Shown: positions 34,231 through 46,177, counted from the first letter of the stretch. The stretch is 64,000 nt of DNA from Lumbricus rubellus (GCA_945859605.1 OX243817.1:33846790-33910789); one strand, 5' to 3'. The notes: generated from the letters alone by a model not told the origin. Program-made: numbers and translations.

Positions 34231-34835
34231 GATCACTGTCGTTATTTGGTCGGTCGTCTATAAAAATAATTACTTGAAAACGATATTCTTCCTTCAGTAG
34301 CTTAGCGCAGTTCTGTAATGATGGCGAGCATTACACATTTTCATCGACTTAACATTCAGGAGAAGAGGTAGGTCTCTTTTAGAGAGATTGCATTTCCCTC
34401 CTTACAATAATTAGACTCTATGACATCGAGACAAACTTGTATATCATTTTTGTTTTGGTGAAATGTGTATTATAAGCTTCGGTAATCGATCGTGCGAGAT
34501 AGTTAAAGAAACTCATCTAAGCTATGTTGCCCTTAACATGCAATAATGGCACTTGAGCAGAGCAAGTCAGGGCACATTTTCTGGTAAAAATTGTTATTTT
34601 TATTATCAATGAATTAAACTGTCGTTTAAACGTGCCTAAACAATAACGATTCTTGCACGAAAGCGCGCAAATGAAACGTCTACTCATAATAAATCTTAAG
34701 CAAATAAGTCTTGAGTTTTTTCTTGAAGAGCAATGAAGACAGTGATTGGCGAAAATGTCCGGAAGGTTGTTCCATTCGGCACGGTTTTCAAATTTTCAAA
34801 CTGAAAGTGTTGCCACAAAAAGTCACCTTGAGATG

Positions 34836-34970
34836 AGGAAGGAGAAGAAGAAGAAGAAGAAGAAGAAGAAGAAAAAGAAGAAGAAGAAGAAGAAGAAGAG
34901 GAGGAGGAAGAAGAAGAAGAAGAAAAAGAAGAGGAAGAAGAAGAGGAAGAAGAAGAGGAAGAAGTCTAAA
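34836..34970. repeat. (GAA)n polypurine microsatellite, intron 1 of copy C
   Basis: About 130 bases of GAA/GAG triplets ending shortly before exon 2. Poly-Lys/Glu frames here are artefacts. Confidence 0.95.
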
Positions 34971-35092
34971 AAATGAAACCGTTATCAGTTCTGCTTATTG
35001 GACTGCCACGAGACTTATCACAATATCAAACTAATCTTTGACGCGCAATTTAAAGTGTAACTGTTTGGTTGGCTTATTTCATTTTTGATCAG

Positions 35093-35294
35093 CGTGCAAA
35101 CAGAAGATGGACATCTGTTTCCTCCTTGACAGTTCTGCAACTGTTTGTGGTGGCAATGATCCATGTGACAACTGGGAATACGCTCTTCAGTTCACCAAAA
35201 ATATAACCAAAACCCTCGACATTGGAAAGAATTTGGACCGGGTCGCTCTTATGACGTTCTCTAAAGCGGCTGACTTGCGTTGGACCTTGCCAAA
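35093..35294 (+). CDS. vWA copy C, exon 2
   Basis: Acceptor TGATCAG. Codes ACKQKMDICFLLDSSATVC to LRWTLP plus two bases, donor GTAAGC. 202 bases as in copy B. Confidence 0.87.
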
Positions 35295-35390
35295 GTAAGC
35301 GGAACATGGCAGTCAATGTTTTAATGAACGGAGAATGCAGGGACAAAATAATTTTTCAAAATCACAGAAAAAATTTATGTAGTCTAGACA

Positions 35391-36610
35391 GTGCCGGCGC
35401 TAGGGTACCTGAGCCCCCCTCCCAAAAAACTTGAGGCCCCATACCTTGAGCTGTCGTCTCAGCAAAATTTATCATAATATAAAGTGCTGAAAGACATGGT
35501 GCATCTTAAACCATAAGGCAAAGTTCATTCTGTGGCGATGTCCCGTTGTGCGCAAAGTTCCCCCGGTCAAAGACTTTTAATCTAAATATATCTAAATCTC
35601 GAAATATTTTGTTTAATATTCGTATGCGAATCTGGAAGTCATCGTGACTATTGGCAGCTCTCAATTCACTTTAAAACCAGAGTTATAGACATTTTAAATT
35701 TCGATGTGGTAGTTAGCGCCTATACAGATTATTTGAAGAAGAAATTTAACATTGCGCCGCCATTATTCAGCATACGGCAGTTTGAATGACGTAATTCTTG
35801 ACGCTCGCAGTATTAATCAAGTTATTAATAGGCGCTCTCAGTGCATTGGCCATAGACTAGAGAAATGAGAATGTGGATGTGCGTGTGTGTATGTGTGCGT
35901 GCGTTTGTTTGTCCATAATTATACGCATACAGTTTCACTATTGATCACCAGTGAATGGGGTTGACGAATCTACATGTAGCTAACCAAAGAGGCTTGCGTG
36001 GGGCGATATTCGCGCAGTTTTGGAGCTTTAAACCTAAAACCCTTTGCGGCTAAAGGTAGAATGCGACCAGGGTCATCACACCTACAGTCAGCATACACAC
36101 CCCGCCCCACAGGGGGGAGTCGGGTTTGGTTGTGAGAGGGGCTTACCAAAAATGTGCAAGGGCTAACCAAAATGTTCCAGGAAACGCCTGTTATCGCACA
36201 GGGGTGGAGTCTGGAGTGCGGGGAGGGCGTAGCGGTTGCAGGTGTGGTGGGGCCGTGGGTGATGCGGGGTAGGAGCGGTGAGCGGTGCATGGATGCGGAA
36301 GAGGTGGGAAGATGGCTGGGGTGGGAGCGGTGAGCAGGGTGGGAGCGGAGAGGGGCGGTGTGTGGGTGCGGAAGGGTGTGGGACGAGGGGGGAAGAGGTG
36401 AGCAGGGTTGGAGCGGAGTGGCGTGGAGGGGGAGGTGAAAACCCAAACAATTTCCCGGGCAACGCCGGGTTTTACAGCTAGTGACTTCAATAAATGTCTC
36501 ATCCCAATTGTTAAATTTTTTGGAATTTCCACGCTGTAGACCCTAATGGTAGAATTTTAAGCAGTCATCTTTACAAAATCGCTCATTTTCAATGCTGTTA
36601 GTCATGTGGC
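35391..36610. mobile_element. hAT-like CAGTGCCGGCG element split by another insertion, intron 2 of copy C
   Basis: The start CAGTGCCGGCGCTAGGG matches 21731. The text is interrupted after GAAAGACATGGTG (about 35500) and resumes at 36482 with GACTTCAATAAATGTC, matching about 21858. The inserted ~980 bases end ACGCCGGGTTTTACAGCTAGT, the terminus also seen at 7787. Confidence 0.7.
36236..36440. repeat. G-rich minisatellite (GGTGGGAGCGGWGAGN units)
   Basis: Irregular repeats of GGAGCGG, GGTGAGCRG and GGGTGCGGAAG type. Both strands give low-complexity frames with Pro/His or Gly/Arg bias. Confidence 0.8.
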
Positions 36611-37466
36611 AGAAAACAATAATATTTAGTATTATAAGCTTCTTATATCATAGCTGAGAGAAATGATATTAGGTTACAGCCTAGCCTACCCAACAGAAAA
36701 ACGACATCAGTTAGCCTACTGGTTGTTAATCCACTACGAAAGCCTTGTTAAGAAACGAAGCTGATCACCTTCATGAATAAGAGATTTAATAGGATTAATA
36801 TTGAATATCTCAGAAACACAAACTAGCCATTATGCTCTCCTTGTCCGGAAGTTAAGTCAAGAAGTAAGGAACAAGAACATCGACTATACAACTTCAGAGT
36901 AAACATAGTCGTTATAAGCTTACTATAGCGCTACTTATAAAGTTCAACAAGCCTAACGAAAAGAAGCAAAGTCCCGTAGCAAACGCAATTGTTTTAAACA
37001 ATAATCAACTTTCAATCTCTTAGAGAGATAAAGCAACTATTTGGAAAACAAGCTATGGCTGGGTTGGTCTAACAGCTGTATGTTTAACTGCAAAGATAAA
37101 GCATGAGCACGTGGTAATTTCAGCTTCATGTGTCATTGGTTTTCACAAAAAATTATATTAGAAGAGAGTCAACATGCAACACAAGGCGCCGCATATGATA
37201 GTATCTTTGGCCCACACAATATGCGTGTGTGTAGCATATGTGTGTGTGTGTGTGTGTTGTGTGTGTGTGCGTTTGCGTGTGCTAGTGCGTGTAAGAGAGT
37301 AAGGTATGGGTTTGTTTTGCGCATGGGTGAATGATGACATCACTGGACGTCACACCTTCACTGAATGTGTGACGTTCAGTGATTTCGTTTCAGTTAATGC
37401 TAAGTTAAATACTAGCCTAAACTTATGATAAACTCTTTATCTCTTAAGTGGTCGTGTTTTCTGTAG

Positions 37467-37764
37467 ATACGCATCAAAGGACACGTTGTTGTCAGCAATT
37501 AGCGAAGTCCCGTTTAAGGGAGGTGTGTTTACTGACTTAGCTTCTTCGATTATCCTCGGTACCGAAATCTTTAATCCAGGATCAGGGGACAATTTATTCA
37601 TGAAAAATGTGATATTGTTGATAACGGATGGTATTCCGGGAGTAAGCGACTTGACGGCTGAAGCTACATCGCTTGCGGTTCAGGTGTACGGTGTAACAGT
37701 CTTTGTGGTCGGCATTTCGCCAGGATGCACCAAGAGCTGGGCGAAAGCTGTAGCATCGAAACAG
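37467..37764 (+). CDS. vWA copy C, exon 3
   Basis: Acceptor TTCTGTAG. Codes YASKDTLLSAISEVPF, GGVFTD, LLITDGIPG to SPGCTKSWAKAVASKQ, donor GTGAGG, phase 0. Confidence 0.86.
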
Positions 37765-38448
37765 GTGAGGTCAATCATAATAATAGCAATATTAATAACG
37801 ACAATTTTTTTCATGATATTAATAATATTAACGACAATTTCTTTCATAATAATAATGACGACAATTTCTACTGTGCCGTAACACAGCACATGCCGTCACA
37901 ATGAAGTGTCTAAATTATGAGCAGCCTATCATTACTATGAATATTACCTGCAATGCTGAGTGTAGGCGGGAAGGAGGTTCACTTCAATGGACAGAAAACG
38001 TCTTGTTATATGCAGCTACATTCACGCATTACTGCCTTGAAATTCAACCGGTACACAACGAATTGAAATGTAAGAGACTTAAGAAGAAATGTTGACTACT
38101 TTGTTAAATTAATAAGTCATTGTCATTCGAGCACTTTAAGAAACTTAGAATGATGAAATCCACCTGAACTATTTTCCTTTCTATTGGCTTTTTCTTTACC
38201 AAGAGTAGGCCTAAACCAAAAAATCCACTCAACCATCTATTTGGCAGAATCTGATGGCGTTGGTGAAATAGCAGAAGGACGGGATGGCGTCTTGCATGGC
38301 TCCGACAGTTAAATTTGTTTCCTGTTAGGGCCTATAATATTTGAGGTCACTCATTCATTACTGACTGTAATCTATTGTGTTTTGTCAGTAGGAACATAAA
38401 CGAGGGTTATTTATATGAATAAATTAAATGACATTATGTTTGTTTTAG

Positions 38449-38539
38449 ACTGGCATTCAAACGTACTTCTTAGTGGAGAGTTAATCTTCGCTCTACACTG
38501 TCTTAGACACCGTGTTAGGGCAAATATGCTCCTTTTTAG
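38449..38539 (+). pseudogene. vWA copy C, exon 4 with in-frame TAA
   Basis: 91 bases, the same length as in A and B. Reads TGIQTYFLVES, stop, SSLYTVLDTVLGQICSF. One base change (TAC to TAA in the aligned codon) explains the stop at 38482-38484. Confidence 0.85.
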
Positions 38540-39116
38540 GTGAGACTAAAACAAACGCTTATTGTTACTGTCTGTTAGTAAGTTTATCACATTATAGATG
38601 AGGAAAGTGAAACCACATGTTGCATTGAATTTCTGTGTCAGAATTCATTATAAAATACCGCATTCTAAATAGACGGTGCAAATTATAATTTTAATTTGAC
38701 AATGTCTGGGTGATACCCTAATCATAATAATTATAATCTCGAAACATATTATGTGACTACTTGTTGTTGATGTACAAAATATAGGTGACTTCAATCGATT
38801 ACTAAGTAGGCGTAGCAGTTGTCGAAGTCGGATATGAACGCAGTTGAAATCTAAACAGCAGTCGGTCATAGCGTCCTTAGGAAAACTATAATATGGAGAA
38901 ATGTCATTAGAGTCTTGATCTAAAAGGCAACGACATACATGTAGGCTTACAGGCCTATGCACGGCGCTTGCATTAAACATAGTCAATAAAACAATTTTTT
39001 AAACCATATGGATGGTTTAATTCCAAGTAATCTGTGAAACAATTCATCATGAGTCCACGATAAAAAAAATACAAATGCTGTTTAGACCTAGCCTACATGT
39101 TTTTGGCTTTTTGTAG

Positions 39117-39167
39117 ATGGCTCGTCTGATTCAAAGCCGATCGGAAATTTCAACTTCAACTTGGGAG
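39117..39167 (+). CDS. vWA copy C, exon 5
   Basis: Acceptor TTTTTGTAG, donor GTTTTC, phase 1 to 1. Codes DGSSDSKPIGNFNFNLG; two codons longer than copy B. Lies downstream of the premature stop. Confidence 0.72.
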
Positions 39168-39835
39168 GTTTTCTATTCTAGAGTTGTCGGTCGAAAATAA
39201 CAGGTAGGCCTACAAGCTGAGCTTCTGATTCCCTGCTCAAGGACTGCTATCCAACAGCGCCGTTCGGTCTCGGTGGCTGGTCCCACAACTTGGTGTAGCC
39301 TCGCTGTTACACCGTGCTCAAGGCTGCAGAGGCCACTCCACTCTGTTGCTCAAGATTCTCGAAACTGTCCTACTTAGCCGTGGTTGAAGCGGAAGCGTTT
39401 CTGAGTAACCTACTTAAAAGAGGCGTTATATAAAATATCGAAAATAATATAAATACTGATAAAATTAGCCTAAATTTTTAATAGCAAGCAGAAAATTGGA
39501 CTGAGTTTAACTGTTAATGTCGCTGATGTCAGCGTTCTTACTCCATACTCAAAACTTTTATAACGTCAGTGCTGCCGTGTACAAGACAGGATCGGTTTAA
39601 TTTAGGCCTGAGTTTCGTTTTGATTTTGACGTAGGCCTAACTGACAAACGAAAGGCAGTCAGTCCAGAAGTGGGACATCTTTCATGGTTTTGTGAATGAC
39701 ATTGAAATGGCTTGCTGACACACATCATGAGCAAGATATTCTTTTAAATATTTGTCTTGCTGAAGATCAACTTATCTGATAAGATTCCAGCTTGAAAATG
39801 TGTTGTACATGAAAGAATGTTGTTTTTGGTTTCAG

Positions 39836-39843
39836 TTGACTAA
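39836..39843 (+). CDS. vWA copy C, exon 6 coding part
   Basis: Acceptor GGTTTCAG then TTGACTAA: Val-Asp-stop with the leftover G. Downstream of the premature stop in exon 4. Confidence 0.65.
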
Positions 39844-40404
39844 AGATCAAGTGTGTGCATTGAGGATGTTTGCAGAATTTTCGAATCTGGCACCGTGTCT
39901 TATAGGCTATTCTTTCGTCTAACTTGACTTAGGCTTTTCCAACAAGTCTACTATAGCTTGAACTGACACTAAGTCTTCTCTTCTCTTATTATATAGGCCC
40001 TCTGCGTTTGCGAACATCCATTTTTTATGCAACCATTGCCATGCGCTGCCATCGCCAGAACTCGGGAGTGACCAATAAGCTAATATTATTATTGTAGGCT
40101 ATTACACACAGCAATATAGTATGCAATATAGTATTTCAACTGCTTTTCAAAATTTTATTGTCAATGACATCGTCCTTCGAAATTTTCTTGCATTGAAATG
40201 TGTTTTTATTGTATTTTATTTTAAGCAGTCCTATTTTTTACATAGGCACAATATAAGTGTAGACCCTATAGCCCTATATTAGTATTATACTTCACGACCG
40301 AGGTGCAACTTTGGCAAGAAGTCATGAACTATAATATCGCCGTAACGAAAACATTGCATTATTCCTAAACAAACTTTTTATATCTTCGTTTATTACGAAT
40401 AATT

Positions 40405-40545
40405 ATCACAGCTACCGACTGGTGCGAAGCGCCAATACAAGACCTGACACATGCGGCGATGGAACGACAAAAATGGCGAGGAATAATGAGGATGGCAGCG
40501 GGCACCTACGGGCACTGGTCCCTCGGTTCTTGATGATGATGATGA
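40405..40545 (+). mobile_element. Possible C-terminal scrap of a non-LTR retrotransposon
   Basis: The frame reading DWCEAPIQDLTHAAMERQKW (about 40419-40478) followed by RGIMRMA resembles the W-x-x-A-x-D/E-R-x-x-W-R tail common at the end of some LINE polyproteins. It is followed by a short (GAT)n. Weak evidence. Confidence 0.4.
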
Positions 40546-40704
40546 TGATGATGACGTCCTCTAAACTGATAAAGTTTGTAAGTCAGTGCAAAGCAAGAAC
40601 AACAAACGTTTGCTCGCTGTGCGGAGAGAATTTACGACACACCTACATGTACATGTTACAACCCACATTTCACATGACGCACTGGCTGCTGATCTGCCTA
40701 ACAC

Positions 40705-40820
40705 CGCCACTGTTTTGCATTCTGACAGCGCCAGTCTCAAGCCTGGATAAAGAAGGAGGGCCACACTAATCATCTTTGTTATGATACTAATTATTGTGTC
40801 GTTAAACAGAAACAAGCACG
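40705..40820 (+). repeat. Dispersed 3'-end repeat, GCCAGTCYCAAGCCTGG ... GTCGTTAAACAG family
   Basis: The order GCGCCAGTCTCAAGCCTGG, AAGAAGGAGGGCC and TGTCGTTAAACAGAAACA recurs at 61365-61450 and 62515-62595 with changes. Probably the 3' ends of one LINE or SINE family. Confidence 0.65.
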
Positions 40821-41019
40821 GCTGATCTTCCGCACAGTATACTGTGTCGCAACACATTATTTTTTTGGTACGAATCTCCTATCTACTTCATTATATTATG
40901 CATCTAAGTGTGACATCTAGACACTGCAGATGCACCTTGGCAAAGGCTACAAGGCAATTATAGTAATACGCATGCTAATTAAAATTAATATAGCCTACGT
41001 GTTTGGCTATAGCCTATAC

Positions 41020-41194
41020 TTCTGCCTGCCTGCCTTTCTGTCTTTCTGTTTGTCTTTCTGTCTGTCTGCCTGTATGTCTGTCTGTCTGTCTGTCATAAAT
41101 CCTGGCTATTTGCCGGTCTGTATCTGAATCGTGGTCGCATGCGTTCTTGCCTTTTGTTGTGATGGTGACGTGATGACGATGATGACGATGATGT

Positions 41195-41257
<63 letters not shown>

Positions 41258-41268
41258 CGATGATGACA
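41020..41268. repeat. (TCTG)n and (GAT)n microsatellites
   Basis: TCTG/CCTG units at 41020-41095, then GATGAC and a pure GAT run at about 41160-41268. Poly-Met and poly-Ser frames across the GAT run are artefacts. Confidence 0.93.
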
Positions 41269-41558
41269 TCGACATTTATTGAAGTTGTTTTAATTATTAC
41301 TCTGCTGCTTGTGTCTAGTTTTAAGACAGGAGAAAGTAAGATTAGCCAGAAAAGGAAGACAGTAAAATAATATTATTTGTGAAATGTTTAGCAGAAATTT
41401 TAGTCTCGCATCCAAACAGAGTCGCTGTAGATACATATCATCACAAGGAGACCGCTCCCACTGGTATCCGCTCGCGAAATGCATACATCACACTTTCATT
41501 TAACCCAGTTGTCTTTGTGAATAGCGGAAACAAAAGAAAAAGCCCATTAGGTCTAGAC

Positions 41559-41897
41559 CAGGAGTGTCAAACCTTTTTTAGTGGCGGGCCAGTTTGAACA
41601 TCTTCTAACTATTGGCGGGCCAGTGTGAACATCTTCTAACAGGTGGCGGGCCAGAATGTCGAAGTTCATGAGCAAAATTGGGTAGTGATATGAGAAAGAG
41701 CTACGGATTTGGTCAGCCAATTCCCAGAAAAGTCCAAATATCGCGAAAAGATCTTGATTCAATGTACACTTTTCGCTTCTTATTAAATTTTGACAACATT
41801 TTAAATAATTTTGTAATCTTTAGGGAAGGCTCCGCGGGCCAGAAAAAATCGTTGGCGGGCCAGAAATGGCCCGCGGGCCAGCTCTTTGACATCCCTG
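41559..41897. mobile_element. hAT-like MITE with 8-bp TSD GTCTAGAC
   Basis: Starts CAGGAGTGTCAAACC and ends TTTGACATCCCTG, an imperfect inverted repeat. GTCTAGAC lies at 41551-41558 and 41898-41905. The interior GGCGGGCCAG is repeated five times near both ends. Confidence 0.9.
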
Positions 41898-41905
41898 GTC
41901 TAGAC

Positions 41906-44060
41906 TCTTTCACACATCATCTCCTGTCTTCCAGCTTTCCAAGGAAGAGCTGACATGAGAGTACGACATCACAAGTCCAATGGAATGCAGGTCTATCCAA
42001 GCTAACTGCCTGGAGACCGCTCCCTCTGAGGCCCGCGCAAAAGCGAAGTGCATATATACATGTTATTATTCCAGTATTTTGTTTTGAATATATCGAGAAA
42101 GAGCTCAATGAGTTCTTTTCATTATGCTGGTCTTTCCAAGCTCAATGCTTGCCACTTAATCACCTCTAGTTTGCAACTGTAGGTGTAATAGCAGGAAGAA
42201 AGAAGCAGTAAGCTTATACTATAGAGTGCATAGACTGCTGTAGGCTATGTAGGCCTAGCATTTTGCCGATCATGTTTCATTTAAAGATTTCATTCGCAAG
42301 TCGAGCATTCTCATTTGCGCTCTTGAGACAATATGCCTACATCGTGGCTGAGTAAACATTCTTATTTTCTATTCCAGCAAAGCATTCTCTGATAAAAAAA
42401 AGGATAGGCCTACAATTAATTTGTCTGTAAGAGCTATGTAGGCTACATGCTATTTAAATCTGGGTTTGATGCTTCAGTGTGTAATCTATCCAGAGATTAG
42501 GCTATTCCTTATCTGTTGATAAACAATGGAGATTGCCATGGAAACAGATGACGTCATAATTCGTTTGTTAAAATGACGCATTGTCTGCGGATCGACTAAT
42601 TTCAATTGTTAGCGCGCTAAAGCAGTGTGTCGTCTACCTAAAGTCTTTTGACCAGCGGATATAATTATGTGATAACCTGTCCAGTACCAAAATCAAGGCA
42701 AAACTTCATCCCATGAGAGAAAATGATGACCTTGCCTCCCTTCGTCCAACATGCTAGGCCATAATCCACGTTTAAAAAGTTAGTTAACTAATTCCTAGTT
42801 TTAACATTATCAAAGGGCTGAATTGCCAAAATACTTAGACTAGGCTATCAATAACTTATACAGTTTTGAAAACAATTCCTAATCTTGCGGAGTCAACTTA
42901 GGCCTAATTTCTAGAAACATCTCCACAAGCATGAGCAGACAATCGCTGTTGGGTAGTCTACACAATTTCACAAAAAGTAACGTTCAGGAAGTCCTTTTGC
43001 CTTAGGCCTAATTAAGTGCGGACCGATTCTAAAAGAGATAATGAAAGCAGAACTCAGATCAATGGCTGAAAAATGTGTCGTTGACCTCGGTGACTAATAA
43101 TATTAATGTAGAAGTAGTTGGTAGGCTACGTCTCGTTTATTCTATCTGGTCATTTCACGAAGAGCGTGCTTATAAATATAATAGAGGAGCATTTATAAAT
43201 GACGTCATAACGCGTTGATCTTATGTGGACTCCACAGATATATATTATATGTAATCCAGTATTACCGATGAACGATAATATGCGGCGCAGGACAAGGTAA
43301 CTATAAAACTGTATGAAACAGAATTATAAAAATTATCCAACTAAATGTGCAATCTAATAGCAGTTAAACTAGGCGAAAGTCAAAGTTTTCCAGAAATAAT
43401 ATTACGCCTATACATTATGCGTATTTGATTTCTACGTAGAATCACAGGCCGAATTCATTCAAGCATTCAAAGCATGTAGGGGTCTAAGTGTGCACGCTTA
43501 GTAGCATAGTAGCTTAGGCGCTTAGTGCATGCGTCTAGGCTAGCCAACAGTTACTGCGTGTTTGGCCATGTAGAAAAAAACACATGAAAATGTGGGGGTT
43601 CGCGCTAAAATAATTAACTTAGGCTACACCTGAAAAAACCAATACCTCATATTTATCTTCAATCTAGAAAAGCCACACAGAACAGTAACTGCGCGTGTAG
43701 ACGGCTCATAAAATTCCCAATGTCGTTGCTCCTATATCCTGGGATATGCGAAATCAATAACTCATTAACCTGGATGTATTTCAGGCTGCCTGTTCTGTTA
43801 GTATAGTTAAGATTGACGTTAATTAAGAAAGCTGTAGCTTACTGTAAGCGGTTGCGGACTGTCAACTGGATTGTTGAATAAACGAGAATTATTAGGCTAT
43901 GTGTTGACAACTCGTGGAAGCCCGAGAATTGTTCGGTCATGTCCAGCAAAGATTATAGACTTCAACTTTAGATGACGCCAGTCGCGAGTGACATCATGAC
44001 TCATTGTCAACTGAGGAAAATGGCGTCTTGAGCAAGAGTCCGATAAATGAAATGCTGACG
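41906..44060. other. Intergenic DNA downstream of the channel gene
   Basis: No gene recognised. Two TGACGTCA (CRE-like) sites occur near 42550 and 43202. A minus-strand AATAAA lies near 43137, too far from 44061 to be assigned with confidence as the channel's poly(A) signal. Confidence 0.4.
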
Positions 44061-45983
44061 TCACACATCTCCGAGTGTGACGTCCTTGAAGTCTTCCACT
44101 TCTGTCTTCCTGCTCTTGGCGGATCGTTTTCGACAACAGTCGATCGTCATCGCAATCAAGATCTCCAGAACTTCAGCGAGTGTCAAGACGGACACTCCGA
44201 TCCACACTCCAAGCTGTCCTCCAATGTCCGAAATCAGCTCCGTAACGGTCATTGCAGGTTCTTCCTTCGTCAGGAAAACGTCGGCGTCCGCAATGTAAAC
44301 GTTGATCTTTGAGAAATCCTTCATTGCTTTCCTGGAATCGTTTCTCCAGTACTCGTCGTAGAATTTCTTTTTCGATGCCGGTCTGAACCTTTTCGTGAAC
44401 TTCAGTTCGTCCATGATCTCAGAGGCCGCGGTTTCTCCGTCCACACCGTGAGATGGCCATTGCGACAGACTGTAGGATACTTTGTACGACGTATGATCGC
44501 AGGCTGGATGGCATCCACAGTTGAAAAGAAAGGTTGCATTGGCCATCAAGCTATTCTTCTCCTTCTCAGCACAGGTAATCTTATCAACTAGATTTTTAAG
44601 GACTTCATCATCGCACTTCGGTGCTTTATCGCTGTTGAATCGGAAGCACTTGCTGAATCCATCTGTTCCACTACATTTCTGGACCAAGATGCAGCTGGAG
44701 CTAAGTATTTCTCTAGGCAAACTGCTGTTCGATTCTTCTGGCGTTCCAAAAAGGCACTCGTCATGTAGTGCCTTGTAATTCAAGTGCTGCATTTTCATCG
44801 TACCGTTATAACGTAGAACACGTAGGTCGTCGTTTACAAGTTCCCATCTGGTTGGAAGTGTGTTTTCAATGCATCCGCATTTATTGTAAATGCCATCGTG
44901 TTGAATGCAGGTCTTCTGACAGGTTGCTCTTCTGTAAGGACCCGCCAGAATTTGATGTTCTGGTCTTTTAAAAAATGGATACACTTTGCTGCAGTGTCCA
45001 TACGGCTGCCCGAGGCGTTTCTGTCTCGAAAGGTTTATACCAAGTGATGCCATTCGCTCCGGCGGAACGTCGTATCCTTCTGTCATTGGAAAGGGTTTCG
45101 TTCCAGGAGGGTGAATTACCACCCGGATTCCTCCGGCCCCTGACAGAGGACTGTCACCAGCGTAGATTCCTGGCAGTCTGGAGAAGACCGGAGTGTCGAC
45201 CTGCTTTAGCATTCTAGTTCCAGCCAAGAGTATCACGGAAAATCCATTGTCAGTTCCTTCGAGTAGAGGAGGATGCTCTTCACCTTCGGCCAATTCGACC
45301 TTCGGAGCCGTGAATGTAAAGCAGTTGAAAAAGTAGGGATCAAATATCTTCTTGAACTTACAAGGCTCATTCCTGAAGGTACACTTGACGATGAACTGCT
45401 TCTCACGAACTCCGGTTGCCGTTAGTATCTCGATTGGTATGGTGGCTGCCAACGTGGTGCGTGAAAACAATTTATCGTGCAGCGCCTTGACATAGCTGTT
45501 GTTCGTAATATGTGTTCTATTTAGTATGTCGTAATATTTGTATAAAGCTTTAATAAATGTATCGTTTAAGTAGGAAGCTGCTGTATTCTCTGTTTCATTA
45601 AGCTTATTCATTTGACGAATGAAAAGGTCTATGTCCGTAACATCCCACAAGTTGTCTACTTCATCTTCTTGGTCCTTGGCTAAGACTTCTCGTAAGTCCG
45701 TGCTCAATCTGTGCACCGTGTAGAAGTCAAAGCTTCCCAGGTTGCAAAGCGTGATATCGGGAAACGGAACTCCCCCGGTGACTACTTCTGTTGTCGTCTT
45801 TTTCGGGTACTGGAAGTAGCTGTGCAGTACCATGGATGTATGAATCGTAAAGAACGTCCAGGCCGTCGTGAAGACAATGATCCAAGCAATACGCTTTGGC
45901 GTTGCCTTTGAAGCCACGATTCTTGGAAAGCCGTGCATGGTTGTATAGCTGGCGAACTTCTCTATGTATGTTATGATGACCAT
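44061..45983 (-). CDS. DEG/ENaC-family (amiloride-sensitive) sodium channel subunit
   Basis: 640 residues uninterrupted. The N-terminal HG gating motif is in YTTMHGFPRI (about residues 13-22). Transmembrane segment 1 follows (IAWIIVFTTAWTFFTIHTS), then the post-TM1 motif FPDITLCN. The large extracellular domain has the conserved cysteine blocks LGQPYGHC, CQKTCIQHDGIYNKCGC and FNCGCHPACDHTSY. Transmembrane segment 2 is LGVWIGVSVLTLAEVLEILI, with G-V-S at the G-x-S selectivity filter. These proteins form trimeric Na+ channels gated by protons, peptides or mechanical force; which applies here cannot be told. The ATG has a good context (GTCGCCATGG). A possible splice acceptor (TTTTAG) lies just upstream at 46011, keeping the frame open to it, so a short 5' exon may exist. 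No intron interrupts the domain. Subfamily (ASIC, FaNaC or other) not assigned. Confidence 0.92.
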   Translation of the reverse strand: MVIITYIEKFASYTTMHGFPRIVASKATPKRIAWIIVFTTAWTFFTIHTSMVLHSYFQYPKKTTTEVVTGGVPFPDITLCNLGSFDFYTVHRLSTDLREVLAKDQEDEVDNLWDVTDIDLFIRQMNKLNETENTAASYLNDTFIKALYKYYDILNRTHITNNSYVKALHDKLFSRTTLAATIPIEILTATGVREKQFIVKCTFRNEPCKFKKIFDPYFFNCFTFTAPKVELAEGEEHPPLLEGTDNGFSVILLAGTRMLKQVDTPVFSRLPGIYAGDSPLSGAGGIRVVIHPPGTKPFPMTEGYDVPPERMASLGINLSRQKRLGQPYGHCSKVYPFFKRPEHQILAGPYRRATCQKTCIQHDGIYNKCGCIENTLPTRWELVNDDLRVLRYNGTMKMQHLNYKALHDECLFGTPEESNSSLPREILSSSCILVQKCSGTDGFSKCFRFNSDKAPKCDDEVLKNLVDKITCAEKEKNSLMANATFLFNCGCHPACDHTSYKVSYSLSQWPSHGVDGETAASEIMDELKFTKRFRPASKKKFYDEYWRNDSRKAMKDFSKINVYIADADVFLTKEEPAMTVTELISDIGGQLGVWIGVSVLTLAEVLEILIAMTIDCCRKRSAKSRKTEVEDFKDVTLGDV

Positions 45984-46177
45984 GGCGACAGCTGTGTGTA
46001 TGAAGCTTACCTAAAACAGATCAGAAAAATGCAGAGTTACAAATAGAAACGCAATTAAGAGATTTGGAGTTTCACAGTTTCATTAACTCGTCAGCATTTC
46101 AGTGGATATTAGAGCGATGTGGTTAAATGGGGCGTATTGTAATACAAGACCTATATTGCCTAATAATAGACTTTCTG

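Larger units (their letters stand above)
33347..39843 (+). pseudogene. vWA secreted protein, tandem copy C, premature stop in exon 4
   Basis: Exons by homology with copy B: 33347-33407, 35093-35294, 37467-37764, 38449-38539, 39117-39167 and 39836-39843; all have GT-AG borders and matching phases. The signal peptide is MSAIHLLIALLAAGLIETSE; MIDAS residues are DSSAT, GGVFT and ITDG; the loop is CGGNDPC. Exon 4 reads YFLVES then TAA at 38482-38484, where A and B have TAC. The product would be 198 residues, lacking the last vWA helix and the C-terminal tail. Downstream exons 5 and 6 remain open, which suggests a recent mutation, an assembly error or a polymorphism. The TATA box is also altered. 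If translated, it would probably be a destabilised domain. Confidence 0.8.

Noticed and set aside
34000..34300. Frames in the T-rich and GGA-rich part of intron 1 of copy C
   Set aside because: Low complexity and inside an intron defined by conserved exons on both sides.
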